Below, one piece after another: positions 1 through 6,564 of a DNA stretch of 24,962 nt. Below the pieces are notes generated by a model, which saw only the letters and a list, made by a program, of their open reading frames with translations, was not told where the DNA came from and made no database searches. Origin of the DNA: PNMQ01 sp964478775 (GTDB lineage: Bacteria > Pseudomonadota > Alphaproteobacteria > Paracaedibacterales > CAIOTO01); assembly GCA_964478775.1 (NCBI GenBank), contig CAYZJC010000024.1, positions 1 to 24,962 of the forward strand, in the 5' to 3' direction. Numbering within the stretch: the first letter of the stretch is position 1; every line of letters starts with the position of its first letter. The translations under genes were made by a program, and so were the position numbers.

Positions 1-1
1 A

Positions 2-49
2 TTTGAAGAATTTATCAACACCTTAACATCAGCAGATGAGGTTGCTTGA
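2..49 (+). CDS. Possible C-terminal end of an upstream gene (partial)
   Basis: One plus-strand frame is open from the first bases of the window to a TGA at 47-49 and would encode a tail reading FEEFINTLTSADEVA. It would be the last 15 codons of a gene starting outside the window and converging on rpoH. The other two plus-strand frames meet stops early. Fifteen open codons prove little, and no function can be given. Confidence 0.3.
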   Translation, partial: FEEFINTLTSADEVA

Positions 50-117
50 TAAATCGCCCTTTCAACAATGAAGTGCAACACTTGAGAGTGGAAAAAAGCG
101 GACATTTTTAATTTGCG

Positions 118-146
118 TTGACATTTTTTTTAGTCTGGCCTAATTT
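118..146 (+). promoter_or_regulatory. Promoter-like site pointing antisense into rpoH
   Basis: TTGACA at 118-123, a 17-base spacer containing a run of eight T, and TAATTT at 141-146 make a near-consensus housekeeping promoter. Transcription would begin near 152 and run antisense into the 3' end of rpoH. No plus-strand gene follows it, so it may be a chance match in AT-rich DNA. Confidence 0.25.
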
Positions 147-197
147 TTGCTTACCCCTGTTCAGCAGTGACATACCGTGATCTATCACAATTTCACT

Positions 198-1073
198 TTA
201 AATATGTGTAGGGCATGGATGAGACAATCGTTTCACGACCTTAGACAGTTTTAAAATAGACTCTTGCTCTATTTGCCTTGCGCGCTCACGCGAGATATCA
301 TACTTTTTAGCAACCACTTCTAATGTCAGTGGGGGCTCAATGAGGCGACGGTCTGTTAAAACGGCAATCTGTCTTGGGGTAAGGTAAGTCAAAGCTTCGT
401 CAAATAATTCTTTTCGGCGCTTAATTTCGTCTTGTTGTATAACGGCAATCTCTTGGTTGTCTCTTTCATCGGGTATCCAGTCAATCCATTCACTGCTTTT
501 ATCGCCGCTGTCATCATTATAACTGATGTTCAACGAAGAATCTTTGGTAAGACGTTGTGCCATATGAATGACTTCTTCAGGTTTTACCTTTAATTTTATT
601 GCGATAGCCTGCACCATTTCAGGGGTCATCTCATCATCATCGTGGGCTTCCTTGATAGATTGACGGGTCTTGTTGAGTCTGAAAAATAATTTGCGTTGCG
701 CATTCGTTTTACCAATTCTGACCATAGACCAAGAATGTAAAATATGTGACTGAATGTAGGCGCGTATCCACCAAATGGCATATGAAGATAACCTAAACCC
801 CTTTGATGGGTCGAAGTGACGCATTGCGTGCATCATACCTATATTGCCTTCAGAAATTAAATCACTTAAAGGCAAACCATAACCACGATACCCCTTTGCC
901 ACTTTTGCGACTAATCTTAAATGCGCAATAATGAGTTTATCGCATGCTTGTGCATTTTGTGTTTCAACCCACTGAGTGGTAAGCTCTTTTTCCTCTTCCG
1001 CTGTCAACAGAGGAACATCTTTTAGCTTCTTAATGAGTTGAGAATCATGCACTGAGGAATGAGTATAAGACAT
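198..1073 (-). CDS. rpoH: RNA polymerase sigma-32 (heat-shock) factor RpoH
   Basis: This is a 291-residue group-3 sigma factor of the RpoH type, which directs RNA polymerase to heat-shock promoters. Region 2 is clear at about residues 50-118, with SEGNIGMMHAMRHFDP and the -10-melting stretch SYAIWWIRAYIQ. The RpoH box, which separates sigma-32 from sigma-70, reads QRKLFFRL at about 126-133. A region 4 helix-turn-helix lies near 250-280 (YDISRERARQIEQ). The length is normal for the family. The ATG at 1071-1073 has no clear Shine-Dalgarno sequence. The gene lies downstream of the PAS gene on the same strand but is separated by over 400 bases with its own candidate promoters, so it is probably transcribed independently. 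Confidence 0.96.
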   Translation of the reverse strand: MSYTHSSVHDSQLIKKLKDVPLLTAEEEKELTTQWVETQNAQACDKLIIAHLRLVAKVAKGYRGYGLPLSDLISEGNIGMMHAMRHFDPSKGFRLSSYAIWWIRAYIQSHILHSWSMVRIGKTNAQRKLFFRLNKTRQSIKEAHDDDEMTPEMVQAIAIKLKVKPEEVIHMAQRLTKDSSLNISYNDDSGDKSSEWIDWIPDERDNQEIAVIQQDEIKRRKELFDEALTYLTPRQIAVLTDRRLIEPPLTLEVVAKKYDISRERARQIEQESILKLSKVVKRLSHPCPTHI

Positions 1074-1109
1074 TTTACAATCAAAAATTAATTTACGGCC
1101 ACACAGTTA

Positions 1110-1138
1110 ATTATATAATTCAATAGCTAAAGATACAA
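1110..1138 (-). promoter_or_regulatory. Candidate proximal rpoH promoter
   Basis: Read on the minus strand, TTGTAT (1138-1133), a 17-base spacer and a perfect TATAAT (1115-1110) place a start near 1104. That is about 30 bases before the rpoH ATG. The assignment rests on sequence match only. Confidence 0.5.
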
Positions 1139-1201
1139 GAAAATATTTTCAGCCCTGATTATTATATGTCACACTTTTTGCATTTGAATGACTGTGAGTT
1201 A

Positions 1202-1230
1202 TTTATAAACATTAATTGAATGTGCGTCAA
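1202..1230 (-). promoter_or_regulatory. Candidate distal rpoH promoter
   Basis: Read on the minus strand, TTGACG (1230-1225), a 17-base spacer and TATAAA (1207-1202) form a good sigma-70-type promoter with a start near 1195. The leader would be about 120 nt. Together with the proximal site this gives rpoH two tandem candidate promoters, an arrangement also known for rpoH in other bacteria. Confidence 0.55.
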
Positions 1231-1317
1231 TTGAGACATGAAAGCATACATATAAGACGCGAGGGATTTAAATGCCGGTGCGTTTTAACTTTGCGATTGA
1301 CAGTGGGGGGTATACGC

Positions 1318-1514
1318 GCCTTCAAATAGGCAGCTGAAAATTGAAGGCTGGCTCATATTGTGGGGTGCCTTTAAGAAACCTATGAGAACTTTTTTCATAG
1401 GCTGAATACCAAAAGACTACACCCATAACACCTAAGCGTGTTTAAAGATAAGGGCAAAATTGGGAGAGCAGACATGCAAGCAAGCATGCTTGAAAATGCG
1501 CTTTGAAGGCACCC
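1318..1514. other. Intergenic region with several competing inverted repeats
   Basis: This non-coding stretch lies between the PAS gene and the rpoH promoters. GCCTTCAA at 1318-1325 pairs with TTGAAGGC at 1341-1348. The same 5' arm, extended to GCCTTCAAA (1318-1326), can instead pair with TTTGAAGGC at 1502-1510. GGGTGCCTT (1363-1371) pairs with AAGGCACCC (1506-1514). CCTATGA (1379-1385) pairs with TCATAGG (1395-1401). A 12-base palindrome, CAAGCATGCTTG, lies near 1480-1492. On the minus strand the 1401-1379 hairpin is followed by TTTCTT and could terminate the PAS transcript. The sharing of arms could indicate a structured RNA or alternative folds. I do not recognise a known RNA family. Confidence 0.4.
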
Positions 1515-1516
1515 TT

Positions 1517-2785
1517 TTAATAAGCGCGCAGCAAAACATTCAGTGTATATAGTACTTTACTGATTTGCTTTTCTTCTTCCGCTAGCACATTAATAGATTC
1601 TTGGATCTTAATTTTAATGCTTTCAATATAAATTTTAATCGCTAAAAGTTGGTCAATTAATTCAGAAACGCTAGCCGATGATTGTTGAGACAAAGTCACT
1701 TTGCCTGTCATGCAAAAGATTTCTAACCGGCTAGATATGCTGGAAAAACTTTCTAGGATATTTAAAATTAACTGGTTCATCGTGCTCATGCTTTGAATTG
1801 TGGAAACAATTTGGCTAATTTGTTCCTTAATCACTTCTATGAACAGATGTCGGCTTTGTTGCGGGTCTAAAAATAGTCCTGAACCCTTTCTGCTATGTTC
1901 ATCTTGCTTGAAGTTTAACATTTCAATCGCAAGATACATCACCGAAACACCAAAATGAATCATATCTGACTTACGGCAAAAGTCACTAAATTGCCGTTGA
2001 AAATCTTCTGTTTTTGTAGATATTTGTGTAATTTGGCTATTAAAATTATGCGCCATTGTGCTAACAGAAGGGTTTGTATATACATGCTTGATGAAGGCAC
2101 TGTCCATACGAGAACCTAAATCTTTAATTCCTTGTAGGTCTTTGGTTAAAATATTACCGACCTTAATTAAACTTGCGATGGCGTCTTGAAATTTTTGAAT
2201 GTCAGCAAAACAAAAGCGTGCAAGCAATACATCATTCGTTTCAGCCTTTACGTTACCAAACACACCTGCAATATTTTTATTACGACAATCTAATTCCACT
2301 GGCAAAATTGTTTTCATAAAATGTTCATACGAATCATAGCCATGGCTTTTAATTTTTTGCATCAACCATTCAGTATTAGCATCATAATCAATAGTTGATT
2401 GCATTCTTTCCATTTTAGCTAATTCTAAATACGCTGTATCGATAATAGCTAAAAATTTAGAGGAAGGTTTTAAACGGATAGAAATATACCCGTCTTTTAC
2501 AGGAATAATCATGGCCAACACCCAGTAGTATCTGCCAGATTTCGTTTTGTTCTTCACATACCCTACGAAAATTTGGTCGCGCTTGATATAGTTCCACAGC
2601 AGCCTAAAAACTGTTTTGGGCATATCAGGGTGACGAATGATATTGTGCGGCTTTTGAAATAATTCATCTTCTGTGAATTCTGCAATGCGAATAAAAACTG
2701 CATTACCACCCAGCACGAGTCCCTTTTTATCTGTATAGGAATAAAATAACTCTTCTAGTCTGTAAGTTGCTTCTTGCATCATCAT
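1517..2785 (-). CDS. PAS-domain protein of the Aer/MCP sensor type, no recognisable output domain
   Basis: This 422-residue protein has an N-terminal PAS domain (about 8-110) of the kind found in Aer-like chemoreceptors. Hallmarks are HNIIRHPDMP at 47-56, VKNKTKSGRYYWV near 77-89 and a terminal GYISIRLKP strand. The rest (about 115-422) looks alpha-helical, partly coiled coil. I see no HAMP domain, no transmembrane segment, no methyl-accepting hairpin tip, and no kinase, GGDEF or EAL motif. It is probably a cytoplasmic sensor or adaptor, possibly a degenerate chemoreceptor. Start: three tandem ATGs at 2785, 2782 and 2779; an AGGAT about 11 bases before the first favours 2785. The specific ligand and partner are unknown. 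Confidence 0.75.
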   Translation of the reverse strand: MMMQEATYRLEELFYSYTDKKGLVLGGNAVFIRIAEFTEDELFQKPHNIIRHPDMPKTVFRLLWNYIKRDQIFVGYVKNKTKSGRYYWVLAMIIPVKDGYISIRLKPSSKFLAIIDTAYLELAKMERMQSTIDYDANTEWLMQKIKSHGYDSYEHFMKTILPVELDCRNKNIAGVFGNVKAETNDVLLARFCFADIQKFQDAIASLIKVGNILTKDLQGIKDLGSRMDSAFIKHVYTNPSVSTMAHNFNSQITQISTKTEDFQRQFSDFCRKSDMIHFGVSVMYLAIEMLNFKQDEHSRKGSGLFLDPQQSRHLFIEVIKEQISQIVSTIQSMSTMNQLILNILESFSSISSRLEIFCMTGKVTLSQQSSASVSELIDQLLAIKIYIESIKIKIQESINVLAEEEKQISKVLYTLNVLLRAY

Positions 2786-2845
2786 ATTACTTTCATCCTA
2801 TCATTCACGTAAGGCATATCTATCGCTGAATATACCCTAAATAAA

Positions 2846-2860
2846 TTAAAAAAGAGTTAA
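2846..2860. promoter_or_regulatory. TTAA-N7-TTAA (CtrA-like) site
   Basis: TTAA-AAAAGAG-TTAA lies in the divergent intergenic region between the PAS gene and qmcA. It fits the alphaproteobacterial CtrA half-site spacing but lacks the usual following C. In DNA this AT-rich one or two such matches are expected by chance. Confidence 0.2.
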
Positions 2861-2951
2861 AAAGAGTCTTTAAATTTATTGAATGTAGAAAGTATTTCTT
2901 GCCTTTTTTTGTAATAACAACCGTATATTGAAGTAAAGACAAAAATATATA

Positions 2952-2981
2952 TTGACATTTGATTTGATTGTGTGTTATAAA
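2952..2981 (+). promoter_or_regulatory. Promoter of the qmcA-nfeD operon
   Basis: A perfect TTGACA (2952-2957), an 18-base spacer and TATAAA (2976-2981) give a start near 2988, about 25 bases before the qmcA ATG. The overlap of this -35 box with an in-frame TTG at 2952 argues against that TTG being the translation start. Confidence 0.65.
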
Positions 2982-3011
2982 AGGATACCATTATTTTATT
3001 TTGAGGTTAAA

Positions 3012-3956
3012 ATGGATATTTCTTTAACAGCAGTATTTGTAGTTTTATTATTATTGTTTATTTCGCAAGCCATACGTGTTGTGCCACAAGGATATGAATT
3101 CACAGTGGAAAGATTTGGGCGCTATACACGCACCTTACAGCCTGGCCTGAGTGTGATATGGCCATTTGCTGATCGTATTGGTGCCAAAATCAGCGTCATG
3201 GAAACCGTGTTAGATGTTCCTTCGCAAGATGTCATCACGAAAGATAACGCAGCTGTCGGTGTAGACGGTATTGTCTTTTTCCAAGTTTATGATTCGGCAA
3301 AGTCAGTGTACGAAGTTGCCAACTTAAAGCAAGCGATTTTAGCAATGACAATGACCAACATTAGAACCGTGATGGGATCTATGGACCTTGACGAACTATT
3401 GTCTCAACGCGAATCAATTAATGCTAGACTTTTGAGTGTTGTTGATGGTGCCACGAGCCCGTGGGGTGTGAAGGCAACGCGTATTGAAATTAAAGACATT
3501 AGACCACCAAGAGATATTGTCGAATCTATGGCGCGTCAGATGAAAGCGGAGCGTGACAAGCGTGCAACTATTTTAGAAGCGGAAGGCGAAAAACAATCTG
3601 CCATTTTGAAAGCTGAAGGTAAAATGAAGGCTGCCATTTTAAGTGCAGAAGGTGAAAAGCAGACTTTAATTCTTGAGGCTGATGGTAAAAAGGAAATGGC
3701 ATTTCGTGAAGCTGAAGGTCGTGAACGTTTGGCTGAGGCTGAAGCAAAAGCGACAGAGGTATTGTCTGTTGCCATCGGCGCAGGAAATCAACAGTCTCTT
3801 AACTACTTCGTTGCACAAAAATATGTAGAAGCGCTTAAAGCCTTAGCTATGTCACCGAACCAAAAAGTATTGATGATGCCACTTGAAACAACAGGTGTCA
3901 TGGGCAGTATTGCAGGTATTACAGAACTATTGCAACCGAACAAGGGTAACAAATAG
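3012..3956 (+). CDS. qmcA: SPFH/band-7 membrane protein QmcA
   Basis: This 314-residue stomatin/prohibitin-family protein belongs to the QmcA (YbbK) group. These proteins form ring-like cages on the inner membrane and take part in membrane protein quality control. An N-terminal transmembrane helix (about 5-22) is followed by the band-7 domain, beginning VVPQGYEFTVERFGRYTRT. Next comes a coiled region of about five 11-residue repeats of the type ILxAEGEKxxA, typical of the family, and a conserved tail. The start is ATG 3012, with GAGGT five bases upstream. An in-frame TTG at 2952 would add 20 residues but lies in the promoter. It is followed on the same strand by nfeD, the usual partner gene. 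Confidence 0.93.
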   Translation: MDISLTAVFVVLLLLFISQAIRVVPQGYEFTVERFGRYTRTLQPGLSVIWPFADRIGAKISVMETVLDVPSQDVITKDNAAVGVDGIVFFQVYDSAKSVYEVANLKQAILAMTMTNIRTVMGSMDLDELLSQRESINARLLSVVDGATSPWGVKATRIEIKDIRPPRDIVESMARQMKAERDKRATILEAEGEKQSAILKAEGKMKAAILSAEGEKQTLILEADGKKEMAFREAEGRERLAEAEAKATEVLSVAIGAGNQQSLNYFVAQKYVEALKALAMSPNQKVLMMPLETTGVMGSIAGITELLQPNKGNK

Positions 3957-3961
3957 TAAGG

Positions 3962-4012
3962 GCTAGGTCTGTGTGGGGGCGGGCTCATGCTTGCCTTGCG
4001 ACAGACGCTAGC
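3962..4012 (+). other. Long hairpin between qmcA and nfeD
   Basis: GCTAG (3962-3966) and TCTGT (3968-3972) pair with ACAGA (4001-4005) and CTAGC (4008-4012). Inside, GGCGGGC (3978-3984) pairs with GCTTGCC (3989-3995), counting two G-U pairs, around a TCAT loop. It starts a few bases after the qmcA stop and has no T-run. It may be an RNA processing or stability element that sets the qmcA:nfeD ratio. The base pairing is seen; the role is inferred. Confidence 0.4.
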
Positions 4013-4135
4013 AAAAGACATGAATAGCTTGAGGCCTTTTCGTGCATAACATTTAAGGTCTCAATTTCTAAGGTAATGACTGATGTCCAATATTTGTCTA
4101 ATATTCTGTGCGTTGAAAATCTTAAGGGGAAGATC

Positions 4136-4681
4136 ATGTTTGATTTTGAAAATTTAAGTACGCTACTTTCTTGGCAACATATTTTGGTTGCAGGGCTGGG
4201 CGTTATGGCATTAGAACTTTTTATTGCGGAATTCTTTTTAATATGGGTTGGTCTTTCCGTACTGCTGACAGGCCTCACTATGGGGATTTTTGGCCTAACC
4301 GGGACTATTGCCGCGATGGTATTTTGTCTATACACAATCGTTTTGGTTGCGATTGGTTTTTGGTTCTACGAACAAAAAAGCAATAAAGTTATCACCTCTA
4401 ACCTTAACAATAGAAATGCGCAGTTGGTTGGAAAAGTTGCACAACTACAAATTTGCCCACACACCAATTCTATTGATGCGGGTTTTGGCTCCCCGTTAAG
4501 GCTTATTGTCGAAATAGATGGCACCATTTGGCCCGTTGTAGGTGCAAACAATTCCCCATTAACGTTACTGCAAGGTGAAGCTGCTGTAGAAAAACTTTCT
4601 CATACGTGGGTGAAAGTGGTAGAACTTCAAAACAATATATTGGTTGTTGAATGTTTTGAAGTGGCTGAAGTTAAGGGTTAA
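4136..4681 (+). CDS. NfeD-family membrane protein, partner of QmcA
   Basis: This 181-residue short NfeD-type protein (YbbJ-like) is the usual co-encoded partner of SPFH proteins, and the pair acts in the inner membrane. Three hydrophobic segments lie at about 14-36, 38-58 and 60-78. A soluble C-terminal domain of about 100 residues has the spacing of an NfeD OB fold (AQLVGKVAQL at the start, WPVVG and VKVVELQNNILVVE later). I chose ATG 4136 because AGGGGA lies just upstream and the protein then begins directly before its first membrane helix. An in-frame ATG at 4076 would add 20 uncharacteristic residues. The gap of 179 bases after qmcA holds a strong hairpin. Confidence 0.87.
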   Translation: MFDFENLSTLLSWQHILVAGLGVMALELFIAEFFLIWVGLSVLLTGLTMGIFGLTGTIAAMVFCLYTIVLVAIGFWFYEQKSNKVITSNLNNRNAQLVGKVAQLQICPHTNSIDAGFGSPLRLIVEIDGTIWPVVGANNSPLTLLQGEAAVEKLSHTWVKVVELQNNILVVECFEVAEVKG

Positions 4682-4745
4682 GTAAGCATTGCTTATAAGT
4701 AATAAGCGATATAGCGCACCAAGTTAGAGCCCTCAGATACTTTAG

Positions 4746-4769
4746 AAAGTGCTGTTTTGCACTTTTGCA
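4746..4769 (+). terminator. Candidate terminator of qmcA-nfeD
   Basis: AAAGTGC (4746-4752), loop TGTTTT, and GCACTTT (4759-4765) form a 7-bp stem about 65 bases after the nfeD stop. The T-tract is interrupted (TTTTGCAATTTT), so termination may be weak. Confidence 0.4.
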
Positions 4770-4899
4770 ATTTTACTATTGCGTGTATTGGCTGCATAGA
4801 ACTTGCATTAACAAAGGTGGAAAAAGGAGCTCTTCTGTCCCAGATAATCTCTTTTCTCAATCCCATAGTATAATTTGCATACTCTAAAACTGACACGCA

Positions 4900-5046
4900 G
4901 CTAATTGCCTGTTAGAATGGAATGAAGAATGGCCAGATTCAGCGGGGATGAATAACAGTAGCTAATTACCTGTTAGAATGGAATGAAGAATGACCAGATT
5001 CAGCGGGGATGAATAACAGTAGCTAATTACCTGTTAGAATGGAATG
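4900..5046. repeat. 61-bp tandem repeat, 2.4 copies
   Basis: Units begin at 4900, 4961 and 5022, each with GCTAATT(A/G)CCTGTTAGAATG. The first two units differ at only a few positions and the third breaks off after 25 bases at 5046. The period is not a multiple of three and the region is not translated. There are no spacers between the units, so this is not a CRISPR array. Confidence 0.9.
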
Positions 5047-5107
5047 CGGAAAGACGTATAGGGTTTACAAAATCAGTTACGACATGAGGCTTAAGCCAGA
5101 CGATATA

Positions 5108-5222
5108 GCTTGTCACTTATAATCTAGCTCAATCGCCAGGTCATTTTTCATGTAGTCATCCCTACTCCTCTCGTCATATTTCAGGTAACCAAATTAAGTT
5201 GACTGCACTATAACTGACAAGC
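5108..5222. mobile_element. MITE-like element with 15-bp terminal inverted repeats
   Basis: The left end GCTTGTCACTTATAA (5108-5122) is mirrored by the right end CTATAACTGACAAGC (5208-5222) with mismatches only at inner positions. Both ends are bordered by TA (5106-5107 and 5223-5224), as expected for an element duplicating a TA target. The 115-bp interior has no open frame, so it would be non-autonomous. The left end, with its TA, recurs exactly in the last 17 bases of the window. TA target use fits IS630/Tc1-mariner or some IS5 elements; I cannot decide the family. Confidence 0.65.
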
Positions 5223-5414
5223 TATATTGCACATTTTCTCATTTACAAACCGCTGCCAATCATTGCAGAAAGAGAGAATCTATTTTTAAAATTTATTCTT
5301 AATAAGCTTTTATTTACTTTTTTGATAGAAAATAAGAACAAAAGCAGTCAAGCAGATTTATATGAAGGGCTGCTTTCATGGTTTTTTCCACATTTTTAAT
5401 CAGGGAGATTTGAT

Positions 5415-6131
5415 ATGAAAAAAGTATCTTATAAAATTTTATTTTCTAGCGCGGCGTGTGCGTTAGCATTACATACAAACATAGAGGCAAGTCCTCCACC
5501 TGCAGCAAATGTTATTATAGATATTGCAGAAGGTACAAAAGCAACCGTAGATAGTGCTGACTATATCACATCACAAGGCGGCATGAAGCTTATCAAAAAA
5601 GGCAAAGGAAACTTGATCATTCAAGAATCTCAACCTTCTATGAATGGTTCTGTGGAAATTCAAGATGGTGACATTACGCTTAGCAAAGCAAGCTCTCTTG
5701 GTGGCTTCCCAAATGCAAGTGTTGCGACACTTAATGGCGGAACATTGGCTTTTGCATCTGCTTTTTCGTCTGAAAGTGAAGATGCAATGCTTGAAATACC
5801 AGTGAATATTCAATCAGACAGTCAAATAAAAGTATTGTGTGAAGAAGTTGGCTTGAATAAGGGTTTGAAATTTACACACAGCAGCGGTCAATGCTTATTA
5901 AATATTGTAGGTGATGATGTAAACCCAAAAAAGTTAATCCTAGTCGCACCATATGTGATGTCAGATGGAGGAGAATCACACACGGTTAACCTTAAGGCAA
6001 ATGTCATATTGGAAGTTCAAGCAGCTGAAGTTGTTCAAAATCTTAACATGGCTCAAAAATCTGTCATTTCAGCAAGCGGAGGCACGCTGGAAGCCCCAGT
6101 TCTTTTACCGCCAATCGTTTGTTCAATGTAA
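5415..6131 (+). CDS. Secreted protein with autotransporter-passenger-type repeat
   Basis: This 238-residue protein has a clear signal peptide of about 25 residues ending NIEA. Residues of roughly 55-115 (KLIKKGKGNLIIQ, then GSVEIQDGDITLS, then ATLNGGTLAF) match the passenger-associated transport repeat of autotransporters, whose usual form is a LxKxGxGTLxL strand followed by a GTLxL strand. The remainder is beta-rich with short Gly/Ser turns. A C-terminal beta-barrel is absent, so if the protein is related to autotransporters it is a passenger-only derivative, and it is probably periplasmic or released. ATG 5415 is preceded by GGGAG at good spacing, and a strong terminator follows. The gene is monocistronic. 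The function is unknown. Confidence 0.75.
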   Translation: MKKVSYKILFSSAACALALHTNIEASPPPAANVIIDIAEGTKATVDSADYITSQGGMKLIKKGKGNLIIQESQPSMNGSVEIQDGDITLSKASSLGGFPNASVATLNGGTLAFASAFSSESEDAMLEIPVNIQSDSQIKVLCEEVGLNKGLKFTHSSGQCLLNIVGDDVNPKKLILVAPYVMSDGGESHTVNLKANVILEVQAAEVVQNLNMAQKSVISASGGTLEAPVLLPPIVCSM

Positions 6132-6225
6132 ATAATAGTTTTATTCACCCATTTTTATATGCACAAATGACGAGAGAAATCTGGCGTTAAGTTTACGCTT
6201 TGTAAAAAATCAGAGAATAAGTTAG

Positions 6226-6252
6226 AAGGGGGTAGATTTTACCTCCTTTTTT
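6226..6252 (+). terminator. Rho-independent terminator after the 5415 gene
   Basis: AAGGGGGTA (6226-6234), loop GATTT and TACCTCCTT (6240-6248) form a 9-bp stem with one G-U pair, followed by TTTT. It ends about 120 bases after the stop codon. Confidence 0.8.
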
Positions 6253-6564
6253 ACTTAATATATCTTTACGGAATGCAGGTGCTGTCGAAGGAACCATAGC
6301 GCAGTCAATTGAATTTGGTTACAGAAATTAAGAAGAAATGTGTATGTTTTCTGCACCAGTTCCGATATGACGCCTGAGCCCACTTATAAAGGACCCGCTC
6401 TATAATGCACCACCACACTTTTCAACCCTAAGAGAAAGGCTGGAAAAGGCTGTTAGGTATCAACGGGGGGCCTGCATAAACTTTTTGAGCAACCCCGCAT
6501 CGACACTTCAAGACAATGCAATTGAAACCGCACCCACAAATCATACGTAAGGATATATTTCAAA
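6253..6564 (+). other. Region upstream of tsaD without a clear gene
   Basis: A short frame to a TAA at 6329-6331 reads NAGAVEGTIAQSIEFGYRN at its end. Its alternating hydrophobic residues vaguely recall the last strand of an outer-membrane barrel, but it has no start. A perfect TATAAT lies at 6401-6406 with a GC-rich stretch after it. No good -35 box is visible, and if it is used tsaD would have a leader of about 150 nt. I recognise no RNA gene in this leader. Confidence 0.4.

Larger units (their letters stand above)
4682..5414. other. Non-coding region of about 730 bases
   Basis: I see no convincing gene here. A 67-codon minus frame (4896-4693) starts at a GTG, has no ribosome site and matches nothing I recognise. 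The stretch holds the terminator candidate, a 61-bp tandem repeat and a MITE-like element, described separately. Just before the 5415 gene, AAAGCAG (5341-5347) and CTGCTTT (5370-5376) could form a weak leader hairpin. The repeats make this a likely site of past insertion and rearrangement. Confidence 0.6.

Noticed and set aside
174..190. CRP/FNR-like site GTGATCTATCAC
   Set aside because: The half-sites are separated by too few bases for CRP or FNR, and it lies downstream of rpoH rather than at a promoter.
2952..3011. Upstream TTG start for qmcA
   Set aside because: It coincides with the -35 box of a strong promoter, and ATG 3012 has a good ribosome site just before the membrane helix.
4693..4896. 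67-codon minus-strand frame after nfeD
   Set aside because: GTG start without a ribosome site, no family resemblance, and it covers the candidate nfeD terminator. I cannot support it as a gene.
4900..5046. CRISPR array
   Set aside because: The 61-bp units are directly abutting with no unique spacers, and no cas genes are present.
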